Shown one piece after another: positions 1-8,035 of a DNA stretch of 53,772 nucleotides (position 1 is the first letter of the stretch; each line of letters opens with the position of its first letter). The stretch comes from an uncultured Collinsella sp. Its GTDB lineage: Bacteria; Actinomycetota; Coriobacteriia; Coriobacteriales; Coriobacteriaceae. Below the pieces are notes generated by a model that saw only the letters and a program-made list of their open reading frames with translations, did not search any database and was not told where the DNA came from. The position numbers were made by a program, and so were the translations under genes. The stretch spans positions 1 through 53,772 of the forward strand of contig CABSNU010000015.1 of the NCBI GenBank assembly GCA_902479135.1, written 5' to 3'.

Positions 1-278
1 TCGCCGCGCCCCGCAGTGCCCGCTTCCCCCGAGAACAATTATCAGTGCAGGTAGATAGCTTGCGTTTTTTCAGAAACAGCTGTTGTGGTCAGCGATGCTG
101 GATTCATCGTAGTAATTAGGCATAGTTTTTGGCAAGGCCGCTTCGAAAGGCATCATCGCAGCCCAAAACGATACCTTTTCCTTCGTCCCCAAGGGATCAG
201 ATTGCCGCTTAGGAGCGTTTGCAGCGTCGAGCGGTTACGGCGTTTGGTAAAACGCCGTAACTTAATAAGTTTGGTACC
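1..278. other. Gene-free left edge of window
   Basis: No coding region with a credible start and ribosome site is visible here. The short open frames in this stretch lack family features. A hairpin at 234-261 (GTTACGGCGTTT paired with AAACGCCGTAAC), followed by a T/A-rich stretch, could terminate a transcript entering from the left. Confidence 0.5.
234..270 (+). terminator. Hairpin before the marR promoter
   Basis: The arms at 234-245 and 250-261 pair almost perfectly around a short loop. A weakly T-rich tail follows. It could insulate the marR promoter from upstream transcription. Confidence 0.45.
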
Positions 279-341
279 TTGACATTTATTTCTTGCACTC
301 CTAAATTAGTTAGGCACAAAACAATTGCACTACCTAACTAA
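279..341 (+). promoter_or_regulatory. marR promoter with overlapping palindromic operator
   Basis: A strong sigma70-type promoter is visible: TTGACA at 279-284, a 17-nt spacer and TAAATT at 302-307. The 9-nt inverted repeat TTAGTTAGG (306-314) / CCTAACTAA (333-341) begins inside the -10 box and covers the likely transcription start. This is the expected place for a MarR-type autorepressor to bind, so the MarR-ABC-ABC operon is probably self-regulated. Confidence 0.75.
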
Positions 342-357
342 AGAAAGGAGCGACACC

Positions 358-864
358 ATGTGCGATGACCACATCGGCCTCTGCCCCCACACGCCGGGCG
401 GCGACCCCCATGAACCCGCAGATGCGCCCGCGGCACAGTCCCAATCAGACGCGCTCGCCAAGCACATCCTAAACGGGCTGGGCTTCTGCGGCCACTTTCT
501 GCACTTTCACGGCGGCGGCGCCTCGGGAAAGGCCCCCATCGTCTGCTTGCTCGCCAAGCAGCCAAACGGCGAGATGTCACAGCAGGAACTAGGCCTGCAC
601 TTTGATCTTAAGCCCGGTTCGCTTTCCGAGATTCTCTCCAAGATCGAATGCGCCGGCCTTATCGAGCGCAGCCGCAATCCCAAAGACCGGCGGCAGCTCA
701 CCATTCGCCTGACCGAAGCGGGATGGGAAAAGGCCCACGTAGAGCAGGCGGCCCGCATTCGCTTTAGAGAGCAGGCCTTTAGCGCGCTCACCCATGACGA
801 GCGCGAGGACCTCGCCGAAATGCTCGATAAAATCCGCGTAACCTGGGAGGAACTGGATGATTAA
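358..864 (+). CDS. MarR-family transcriptional regulator
   Basis: This 168-aa protein is predicted to be a winged-helix repressor of the MarR family. Its core reads as a helix-turn-helix plus wing (MSQQELGLHFDLKPGSLSEI, then IERSRNPKDRRQLTIRLTE), including the DRR wing signature. The first ~50 residues are a His/Asp/Pro-rich extension not typical of the family. The start at 358 follows AAAGGAG; an in-frame start at 325 would lie inside the operator and is less likely. The gene overlaps the next ABC gene by 8 nt, so it probably controls that exporter. The ligand is unknown, but drug or toxic-compound sensing is the usual role of this arrangement. Confidence 0.9.
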   Translation: MCDDHIGLCPHTPGGDPHEPADAPAAQSQSDALAKHILNGLGFCGHFLHFHGGGASGKAPIVCLLAKQPNGEMSQQELGLHFDLKPGSLSEILSKIECAGLIERSRNPKDRRQLTIRLTEAGWEKAHVEQAARIRFREQAFSALTHDEREDLAEMLDKIRVTWEELDD

Positions 865-2671
865 AACCCTCATGGGAAGCATCCGCGACTATATGAAAGT
901 CACCGTTGCCACGCCGCTGCTCGTGCTTGGCGAGGTGCTCTGCGAGATGCTGATTCCATTTATCACCGCCAACCTGATCGACGCCATCAAAGACGGCGCC
1001 ACCGTAGCCGAGATGCTTCCCACCGCGGGCCTTTTGGTGCTCATCGCGCTGACATCGCTTGCTTTTGGCGCCGCGGCAGGCGTCACCTGCAGCCATGCGA
1101 GCTGCGGCTTCGCCAAGAACCTGCGTCACGACCTGTTCTACAAAATCCAGACGTTCAGCTTTGCCAACATCGATGAGTTCTCGAGCTCCTCGCTCGTCAC
1201 GCGCCTGACCACCGACATCAACAACGTGCAGCAGGCCTTTATGATGATCATCCGTATCGCAGTGCGCGCGCCGCTGGTATTGATCTTCGCCTTTACCATG
1301 GCGTTTATCATGGGCGGCAGCGTCGCCATGGTCTACCTGGTCATCATTCCGCTGCTGGGCTTTGGGCTGTTCTTTATCATCTTTAAGGTGCGTCCCATCT
1401 TCTCGCGCGTGTTCCACAAGTACGATGCCCTTAACGAGTCCGTCGAGGAAAACGTCACCGGCATGCGCGTGGTTAAGAGCTACGTACGCGAAGACTTTGA
1501 GAAGGAGAAGTTCGCGGCCGCCGCGCGCGATGTCCAGATGGACTTCACCCGCGCCGAGAAGCTGCTCGCCTTTAACAACCCCATGATGAACATCTGCGTC
1601 AACGGCGCGTTTGTCGTCATCATCTACCTGGGCTCCAAGCTCATCATCACGAGCCAGGGCACGCTGTTCGACGTGGGCCAGCTCTCCTCGACCTTTACCT
1701 ATGGTTTCCAGATTCTCATGAGCCTGATGCAGCTGTCGATGATCTTTGTCATGGTGACCATGGCCGACGAATCGGCACACCGCATTACCGAGGTGCTGGC
1801 CGCCGAGCCCACGATCGCCAATCCCGCCGAGCCCGTGCTCGAGGTTGCCGACGGTTCCATCGACTTTGACCACGTGAGCTTTAAGTATTCCAAGCATGCG
1901 AAGCGCCAGGCGCTCGACGATATCGACCTGCACATTACGAGCGGCGAGACCATCGGCATCATCGGCGGCACCGGCTCGGCCAAGTCCACGCTCGTTAACC
2001 TCATCGCCCGCCTGTACGACACCACCGAAGGCGCTGTGCGCGTGGGCGGCGTGGACGTGCGCAACTACGACCTGGACGCGCTGCGCCGCCAGGTCGCCAT
2101 GGTGCTGCAGAAAAACGTGCTGTTTAGCGGCACCATCGCCGAGAACCTGCGTTGGGGCGACCCGAACGCCACCGACGAGGAAGTCCGCGAGGCAGCGCAT
2201 CTGGCCTGCGCCGACGAGTTTGTCGACGGTTTCCCCAAGGGCTACGACACCTGGATCGAACAGGGCGGCTCTAATGTTTCGGGCGGTCAGAAGCAGCGCC
2301 TGTGCATTGCACGCGCCCTGCTGCGCCGCCCCAAGATCTTGATCCTGGACGACTCCACCAGCGCCGTCGACACCAAGACTGACGCCAAGATTCGCGCAGG
2401 TCTGGCAAGCTATCTGCCCAACACGACCAAGATCATTATCGCCCAGCGCATCAGCTCCGTGCAGGACGCAGACCGCATCATTGTCATGGAGGGCGGCCGC
2501 ATCGCACAGATCGGCAACCACGAAGAGCTGCTCAAGACGAGCGAGATCTACCGAGAGACCTTTACCTCGCAAAACAAGATGAGCGCCGAGGGTGAAGGGG
2601 CCGTCGAGGGCGACACCGAGGCATCCGCAACGCAAGCTCAGACTCAGGAAGGAGGCGAGGCACATGAGTAA
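857..2671 (+). CDS. ABC exporter subunit, ATPase-permease (degenerate site)
   Basis: This 604-aa half-transporter has an N-terminal six-helix exporter domain (roughly 15-310) and a C-terminal nucleotide-binding domain. The Walker A region near residues 368-376 reads GGTGSAKST, with Ala where the canonical loop has Gly before Lys. The signature is VSGGQ. The Walker B end reads LDDSTSAVD, with Asp in place of the catalytic Glu. Such a subunit pairs with a partner that carries the intact catalytic Glu, as in TM287/288-type heterodimers. It starts inside the end of marR and overlaps the next gene by ATGAGTAA, so the three genes are translationally coupled. The substrate cannot be read from sequence; multidrug or peptide export is likely. 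Confidence 0.92.
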   Translation: MIKTLMGSIRDYMKVTVATPLLVLGEVLCEMLIPFITANLIDAIKDGATVAEMLPTAGLLVLIALTSLAFGAAAGVTCSHASCGFAKNLRHDLFYKIQTFSFANIDEFSSSSLVTRLTTDINNVQQAFMMIIRIAVRAPLVLIFAFTMAFIMGGSVAMVYLVIIPLLGFGLFFIIFKVRPIFSRVFHKYDALNESVEENVTGMRVVKSYVREDFEKEKFAAAARDVQMDFTRAEKLLAFNNPMMNICVNGAFVVIIYLGSKLIITSQGTLFDVGQLSSTFTYGFQILMSLMQLSMIFVMVTMADESAHRITEVLAAEPTIANPAEPVLEVADGSIDFDHVSFKYSKHAKRQALDDIDLHITSGETIGIIGGTGSAKSTLVNLIARLYDTTEGAVRVGGVDVRNYDLDALRRQVAMVLQKNVLFSGTIAENLRWGDPNATDEEVREAAHLACADEFVDGFPKGYDTWIEQGGSNVSGGQKQRLCIARALLRRPKILILDDSTSAVDTKTDAKIRAGLASYLPNTTKIIIAQRISSVQDADRIIVMEGGRIAQIGNHEELLKTSEIYRETFTSQNKMSAEGEGAVEGDTEASATQAQTQEGGEAHE

Positions 2672-4583
2672 GGCAACGACCGCCGAGCGCGCGCTCAACC
2701 GCAAGGGCGGCACCATGTCGCGCCTCATCAAGACGCTCTTTGGCTTCTATCCCGTGCTTTTGCCCCTCGTCGTCGCCGGCGTGGTGCTCTGCGCCATCAT
2801 CAACTCCATCGGCGCGACCTTCCTGCAGAGCGCCCTGCAAATTATTGGCGAATCGTGGCAGTCGGGCGATTGGGAAGCCGCGCAGCCCAAGATCGCACAG
2901 CTCGTGACCACCCTCGCCTGCATCTACGGCGTCGGCGTCCTGTCCTCGCTCTTCTGGAACCGCGCCATGGCTATCGTCACGCAGGGCTCGCTGGAGAAGC
3001 TGCGCGAGATGATGTTCAACCGCATGCAGGACCTGCCGATCCGCTACTTCGACACGCACCAGCGCGGCGATATCATGAGCCACTACACCAACGACATCGA
3101 CACGCTGCGTCAGATGATCAGCCAGTCGCTGCCCAACCTGCTCATGACGATCATCATCATCGTCACGGTGTTCTTTATCATGCTGTACTACAGCGTGTGG
3201 ATGTGCCTGGTCATCATCGCCGGCGTCGCCTTTATGACCTTTATGACCAAGCTGCTCGGCTCCAACTCCGCGCGCTTCTTCATTGCGCAGCAGACCGAGC
3301 TCGGCGTGGTCGAGGGCCATATCGAGGAGGTCATGAACGGCCAGAAGGTCGTCAAGGCGTTCTGCCACGAGTCTGCCGCCGAGGCCGATTTTGACGAGCG
3401 CAACGAAAAGCTCTTTGAGGTCTCCCAGAAGGCCAACATGTACGCCAACATCCTCATGCCCATCCTTATGAACCTGGGCAACCTGCTCTACGTGCTGGTC
3501 GCACTGGCGGGCGGCATTTTCCTGGCGCTGGGCGTGCCCAACCTGAGCATCTCGGGCATGGCGCTATCCATCGCCGTCGTGGTGCCGTTCCTCAACATGA
3601 CCAAGCAGTTCTGCGGACAGATCGGCCAGATCTCACAGCAGATCAACGCCGTGGTCATGGGCCTCGCCGGCGCCGACCGCATCTTTGAGCTCATCGACGA
3701 GAAGCCCGAGGCCGACGAAGGCTACGTGACACTCGTCAACGCGCAGGTCAACCCCGACACCTGGCAGCTCGAGGAGGCTGACCACCACACCGGCATGTGG
3801 GCGTGGAAACATCCGCACCGCGCAACCGGCGAGATCGAGTACGTGCCGCTGCGCGGCGACCTGGTCATGGACAACGTCGACTTTGGCTACACGCCCGACC
3901 ACGAGGTGCTGCACGGCGTGTCCGTGTTTGCCAAGCCAGGCCAGAAGGTCGCGTTTGTCGGCGCCACCGGTGCGGGCAAGACGACCATCACCAACCTCAT
4001 CAACCGCTTCTATGACATCGCCGACGGCAAGATTCGCTACGACGGCATCAACGTCAATAAGATCCGCAAGGCCGATCTGCGTCGCTCGCTGGGCGTCGTG
4101 CTGCAGGACGTGAACCTGTTCACCGGCACCGTGATGGATAACATCCGCTACGGCAACCTGGATGCCACCGACGAGGAGTGCATCGCGGCGGCAAAGCTCG
4201 CGGGCGCGGACGACTTTATCACCCGCCTGCCCGACGGCTACGACACCATGCTCACTGGCAACGGCGCGCAGCTGTCGCAGGGCCAGCGCCAGCTGATTTC
4301 GATCGCCCGCGCCGCCGTCGCCGATCCGCCGGCAATGATCCTGGACGAGGCCACGAGCTCCATCGACACCCGCACCGAGGCCATCGTGCAAGCGGGCATG
4401 GACAAGCTCATGGAGGGCCGCACGACGTTTGTCATCGCACACCGCCTGTCCACCGTGCGCAACTCCGACGCGATCATCTGCCTGGACCACGGCCGCATCA
4501 TCGAGCGCGGCAACCACGACGAGCTGATCGCCAAGCGCGGGTATTACTACCAGCTCTACACCGGAGCGTTTGAGCTGGAGTAG
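2664..4583 (+). CDS. ABC exporter subunit, ATPase-permease (catalytic)
   Basis: This 639-aa partner of the preceding subunit has an exporter membrane domain (about 25-340) and an ATPase domain with Walker A GATGAGKTT near residue 432, signature LSQGQ and Walker B MILDEATSSID near 557. The catalytic Glu is present. The LSQGQ signature is the form usually seen on the consensus-site partner of heterodimeric exporters. A segment at about 355-400 (PDTWQLEEADHHTGMW) between the two domains is longer than in most homologs. The start at 2664 follows GGAGG and overlaps the upstream stop codon; an upstream in-frame start at 2592 would overlap the first subunit much further. Confidence 0.92.
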   Translation: MSKATTAERALNRKGGTMSRLIKTLFGFYPVLLPLVVAGVVLCAIINSIGATFLQSALQIIGESWQSGDWEAAQPKIAQLVTTLACIYGVGVLSSLFWNRAMAIVTQGSLEKLREMMFNRMQDLPIRYFDTHQRGDIMSHYTNDIDTLRQMISQSLPNLLMTIIIIVTVFFIMLYYSVWMCLVIIAGVAFMTFMTKLLGSNSARFFIAQQTELGVVEGHIEEVMNGQKVVKAFCHESAAEADFDERNEKLFEVSQKANMYANILMPILMNLGNLLYVLVALAGGIFLALGVPNLSISGMALSIAVVVPFLNMTKQFCGQIGQISQQINAVVMGLAGADRIFELIDEKPEADEGYVTLVNAQVNPDTWQLEEADHHTGMWAWKHPHRATGEIEYVPLRGDLVMDNVDFGYTPDHEVLHGVSVFAKPGQKVAFVGATGAGKTTITNLINRFYDIADGKIRYDGINVNKIRKADLRRSLGVVLQDVNLFTGTVMDNIRYGNLDATDEECIAAAKLAGADDFITRLPDGYDTMLTGNGAQLSQGQRQLISIARAAVADPPAMILDEATSSIDTRTEAIVQAGMDKLMEGRTTFVIAHRLSTVRNSDAIICLDHGRIIERGNHDELIAKRGYYYQLYTGAFELE

Positions 4584-4707
4584 TTCGGCTCGCCGAGATG
4601 GCCGATTTGCCGCTCATTCGTCGGGCATGACCCTAAGGTCAATGCCCTCCTCTTTCGGGGCAAATCGACTCATCTCAACGACCCAATCACAATGCACCGC
4701 AACGAAT

Positions 4708-4744
4708 AAAGCCTCCGCAACCACACGAGCTGCGGAGGCTTTTC
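4708..4744. terminator. Bidirectional terminator between ABC operon and diguanylate cyclase
   Basis: The perfect arms AAAGCCTCCGCA (4708-4719) and TGCGGAGGCTTT (4731-4742) form a strong hairpin with T-runs on both strands. It separates two convergent transcription units. Confidence 0.85.
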
Positions 4745-4763
4745 TATGCCCTCTGTTGCAAGC

Positions 4764-5855
4764 TTACCGTTGCTCGCGTTGCGGCCCGGCCGCCTCGGCC
4801 GTCTTTATGCGGTTCTTGTCGATGTACATGTTTTTGTCGGCCTGGGAAAAGAGCTCGCGCATCGTGGGCGGTTCATCATAATCACTAGAAAGCGCATAAC
4901 CCACCGCATAGCTGATAGGCATATCGGGGTGAGCCTCGGAATACTCGCTCACGTTCGCACGAATCCGAGCGAGACAGGACTCCACGGCAACTCGATCGGC
5001 ATCCCACAGCACCGCGATAAACTCATCGCCACCGTCGCGGCCCACAAAGCAGGTCTCGGACGCCACGCACCCCAGCTGCTGGGCAAAAGAACGGATGTAT
5101 TCGTCGCCCTTCTCGTGGCCGAAGTTGTTATTGACCGTATGCAGATTGTTAAGGTCGAAGACGCACACCGCAACGGGCGCCTCCGCGGAGACAGGCTGCT
5201 CCTGCGCCAAGATCTCCTCGCACTTGTTCTTGTTGGGCAGTCCCGTGGCTTCGTCGAGATAGACTTTGTTCTGCAGCTCGCGATTGAGTGCGGCAGTGCG
5301 CACCGCGCGAACAAGTTCGACCGCAAAGGTCGCCACCAAGCCCACGATGTCGATGATCACCAAGCCCTCGAGATAGTTGAGCGCCGACGCCTTCTCCTGA
5401 GAGTAGTCCTCTGCGAGTCGCGTAGCATCGTCGCAAATGCCAAAGAACTCCTCGCTCATGGAGATGATGTCGGTGCTCTCGTAGCCGACTTCGCGCACGC
5501 GGCTAATCTCGGCGCAAAGCTCATCATAATAATTTGCAAGCTCGGTCATCTTTGCCTGATACTCATCGTCGTCGAGACGGACGAGGTTGAGGTCGTCACT
5601 TCCGTAACGCAAACCGTTGATGTATGAATCCACGGCTTTGAGCAGGTCATCTTGAGGCTGGCCCGCGTCCTCGAGCTTAACGATTCGCTGCGTGGTACCG
5701 CGCACCAGACCGGCGTAGTTGACCACGCGCGCCGTGCCCTGGATATCGGAGACGAGCAGCATAACATTAATGAAGAAGAAAATGAGAACTGCCGTGAGCA
5801 CCATCATGAGCAGGCGCATCGCCCGACTGGCTTTCTTGGCGACAGAAGTATTCAC
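4764..5855 (-). CDS. Membrane-bound GGDEF diguanylate cyclase
   Basis: This 363-aa protein should make cyclic di-GMP from two GTP at the membrane. A first membrane helix lies at about 12-36 and a second at about 150-175. The helical extracytoplasmic region between them (from about VNYAGLVRGTTQRIVKLED) resembles the four-helix bundle of PilJ/NIT-type sensors. The C-terminal GGDEF domain has RDGGDEF near residue 275. The c-di-GMP inhibitory RxxD motif that normally precedes it is absent. I chose GTG at 5855 because GGGGGAG lies 7 nt upstream; the open frame extends to 5912 without such a site. The gene stands alone, so its sensory input is unknown. Confidence 0.85.
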   Translation of the reverse strand: MNTSVAKKASRAMRLLMMVLTAVLIFFFINVMLLVSDIQGTARVVNYAGLVRGTTQRIVKLEDAGQPQDDLLKAVDSYINGLRYGSDDLNLVRLDDDEYQAKMTELANYYDELCAEISRVREVGYESTDIISMSEEFFGICDDATRLAEDYSQEKASALNYLEGLVIIDIVGLVATFAVELVRAVRTAALNRELQNKVYLDEATGLPNKNKCEEILAQEQPVSAEAPVAVCVFDLNNLHTVNNNFGHEKGDEYIRSFAQQLGCVASETCFVGRDGGDEFIAVLWDADRVAVESCLARIRANVSEYSEAHPDMPISYAVGYALSSDYDEPPTMRELFSQADKNMYIDKNRIKTAEAAGPQREQR

Positions 5856-5975
5856 AAGTTCACTCCCCCAAATGACAAAAGCACAGGTGATACGCAGTGT
5901 GCTGAAATTCACGTGAGGTCAACTCTACCAGATGATTTTTCTAGGACGGGGATTAAAGAATCATCGACACGATAG

Positions 5976-6854
5976 CTATTTGAGAAGTTGTGCCATGGCG
6001 TTGACGAATTTTTGGACTTGGAGGGTGGGCTCGAGCGGGTAGTGCAAGAAGACCGGCACCTCGCGGCCGCATAGGAACGGCACGCCCACAAAGGCCGGGT
6101 GCACACCCGACCATGCGCCGCAGGTGAGCACCGCGTCGCCCTTTTCCTCTGCCTCGTTAAAAAGCGCAAAGTCAAAGCTATCCACGTCGATCACGTCCAC
6201 GCCGCCGTCGGCCAAAAGGTCGATGCGCAGGCTGTCCATGGCGTCGTTGCCGTGGCGCAGTACGCGCAGACGCATACCCTCCAAGTCGGCGATCGAAATA
6301 CGATTCTTGCGCGCCAGCGGACTCGTGCGCGGCAGGTCGATATAAAACGGCACGTTGACAATGCGGAGCTTTTGGCAGGCATCACCCCAGCGTGGGGTAG
6401 AAAAACTCGACTGCACCACATCCACCTCGCGCCCCAGACTGCGCATGACGGTCTCGCGCTCATCGTAAAGGTCCCCCACCGGCACAATCTCAAAACGCAA
6501 GCGCGGCTCCATGTCGTGCACCTGCGGCCACAGCGCGAGCGTTTGGTGCCCCGGGCACATCATCGACACGCCCAAGCGCACGGCACCGCCATCGCCCGCT
6601 GCACGTCGGGCACGGCGCAGCGCGTCCTCGGACTGCCGCATAATCGAGCGCGCGTCGTCCACCAGCAGCGCGCCTGTCGGCGTCACTTTGACGCCCGAGT
6701 GCGAGCGTTCGAACAGCGTGATGCCGAACTCGGCCTCGAAACCCGACACCTGCTTGACGAGCGCCGGGGTCGACACGCGCAATTTTGCCGCCGCACGCGA
6801 GAAGCTTCCTAGCTCCGCGGCGGCCGAAATAGCGTCAAGTCGTCGATCGTACAC
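5976..6854 (-). CDS. LysR-type transcriptional regulator
   Basis: This 292-aa regulator has an N-terminal winged helix (LDAISAAAELGSFSRAAAKL and the following recognition helix) and a LysR effector-binding domain from about residue 80. GTG at 6854 is preferred because CGGGAG precedes it at good spacing; an ATG at 6887 has no ribosome site. It diverges from the SDR-MFS-Gfo/Idh genes across a 233-nt region holding three copies of an ACCTGCG-AAA motif. It is therefore probably the activator of that cluster and a repressor of itself, as is usual for LysR regulators. The effector is likely a substrate or intermediate of the pathway. Confidence 0.88.
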   Translation of the reverse strand: MYDRRLDAISAAAELGSFSRAAAKLRVSTPALVKQVSGFEAEFGITLFERSHSGVKVTPTGALLVDDARSIMRQSEDALRRARRAAGDGGAVRLGVSMMCPGHQTLALWPQVHDMEPRLRFEIVPVGDLYDERETVMRSLGREVDVVQSSFSTPRWGDACQKLRIVNVPFYIDLPRTSPLARKNRISIADLEGMRLRVLRHGNDAMDSLRIDLLADGGVDVIDVDSFDFALFNEAEEKGDAVLTCGAWSGVHPAFVGVPFLCGREVPVFLHYPLEPTLQVQKFVNAMAQLLK

Positions 6855-6903
6855 GTCAATCTCCCGTTTTCGCGCCTGTGACCGCATAGTGCCGCAGGGG
6901 GTT

Positions 6904-7031
6904 GTTTTCGCAGGTCACGCGCTCAATTGAGAATAAACTGCATCGCATAGTGTAAACCTACGGTTAACGCCATTCTAACAAATATGCAATTCACCTGCGC
7001 AAATGCAAAGCATACGATAACCTGCGAAAAC
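6904..7031. promoter_or_regulatory. Candidate LysR-binding sites in divergent promoter region
   Basis: GTTTTCGCAGGT (6904-6915) and ACCTGCGAAAAC (7020-7031) are exact 12-nt inverted copies that sit close to the lysR and SDR genes respectively. A third related site, ACCTGCGCAAA, lies at 6993-7003. Multiple sites in a divergent region fit LysR-type control. Assigning them to this regulator is inference. Confidence 0.6.
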
Positions 7032-7087
7032 CACGTGGGTCGATTAATGGGAACGGCCCACCGGGAGGCACAAGAAAGGAAGTTCCT

Positions 7088-7969
7088 ATGAGCAACTGGC
7101 TTAAGCTCGAGGGCGATGTCTGCGCCGTGACCGGCGCACTCGGCGGTATGGGCGTCGAGATTTGCCGCGAGTTCGCCCGCAACGGCGCCAACGTCGTCCT
7201 GCTCGACCTGGACGAGGAGAAGGTCAAGGCCGCTGCCGCCGACCTCGCTGCCGAGTTTGGCATCCACGCCGAGGGTTACAAGATGAACGCCACCGACGAG
7301 GCCGAGGTTCAGGCCGCCGTCGATGCCACCATCGCCAACTTCGGCCATGTCGACGTCCTCGTCAACACCGCCGGCATCCTGCGCTTCGCCGCCATGGAGG
7401 ACCTGCCGCTCTCCGACTGGAACGAGGTCATCAACGTCAACCTCACCGGTTACTTCATCACCTCGCAGCGCTTTGGTCGCGAGATGATCAAGGCCGGCCA
7501 GGGTCGCCTGGTGCACATCTCGACCGTTGCCAGCCACTCCCCCGAGACATTCTCGGGCGTGTACAGCTCCACCAAGGCGGGCGTCAACATGATGTCCAAG
7601 ATGCTGGCTGCCGAATGGGGTCCCTACGGCGTGCGCTCCAACTGCGTCGAGCCCTGCTTCGTCAAGACCCCGATGTCGGCCAACTTCTACGCCGATCCCG
7701 AGGTCGAAAAGAGCCGCAGCCGTCTGATCGCCACACGCCGCATCGGCGAGGTCAGCGATATCGCCAACGCCGTCATGTTCCTGGCGTCCACGCGCTCGGA
7801 CTTTACCACCGGCGACGCCATCAAGGTCGACGGCGGCTTCTCCAACATGATGGGCGACCTCACCGCCAAGCCCGGCGGCCGTCGCGCCTATGCCGACAAC
7901 TACCTTAAGAACAAGGGTGTCGAGCTCTGGTCCGATGAGTCCGGCGTCGCCAAGCCGACCGACCAGTAA
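7088..7969 (+). CDS. SDR-family NAD(P)-dependent dehydrogenase
   Basis: This 293-aa classical short-chain dehydrogenase has the nucleotide-binding TGALGGMG motif near its N-terminus, NTAG, a catalytic Ser near 145 and YSSTK (Tyr159, Lys163). An Asp at the end of the second strand (VVLLDLDEE) suggests NAD rather than NADP. It is about 40 residues longer than FabG-like enzymes because of a C-terminal tail (from about 255: TAKPGGRRAYADNYLKNKG). The neighbouring MFS transporter and Gfo/Idh oxidoreductase suggest a sugar, polyol or sugar-acid pathway. GAAAGGAAG precedes the start. The specific substrate is not readable. Confidence 0.9.
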   Translation: MSNWLKLEGDVCAVTGALGGMGVEICREFARNGANVVLLDLDEEKVKAAAADLAAEFGIHAEGYKMNATDEAEVQAAVDATIANFGHVDVLVNTAGILRFAAMEDLPLSDWNEVINVNLTGYFITSQRFGREMIKAGQGRLVHISTVASHSPETFSGVYSSTKAGVNMMSKMLAAEWGPYGVRSNCVEPCFVKTPMSANFYADPEVEKSRSRLIATRRIGEVSDIANAVMFLASTRSDFTTGDAIKVDGGFSNMMGDLTAKPGGRRAYADNYLKNKGVELWSDESGVAKPTDQ

Positions 7970-8035
7970 ACCAACCTGACAGGGAGGCCCCGCGGACACG
8001 CCCGCCCCTCCCCCGTATCGATTAGAAAGAGTCCA

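Noticed and set aside
85..282. Small plus-strand ORF at the left edge
   Set aside because: It is Arg-rich, has no ribosome site and overlaps the hairpin and the marR promoter.
788..2731. 647-codon open frame on the minus strand
   Set aside because: It is antisense to the first ABC subunit; no ribosome site or domain was seen.
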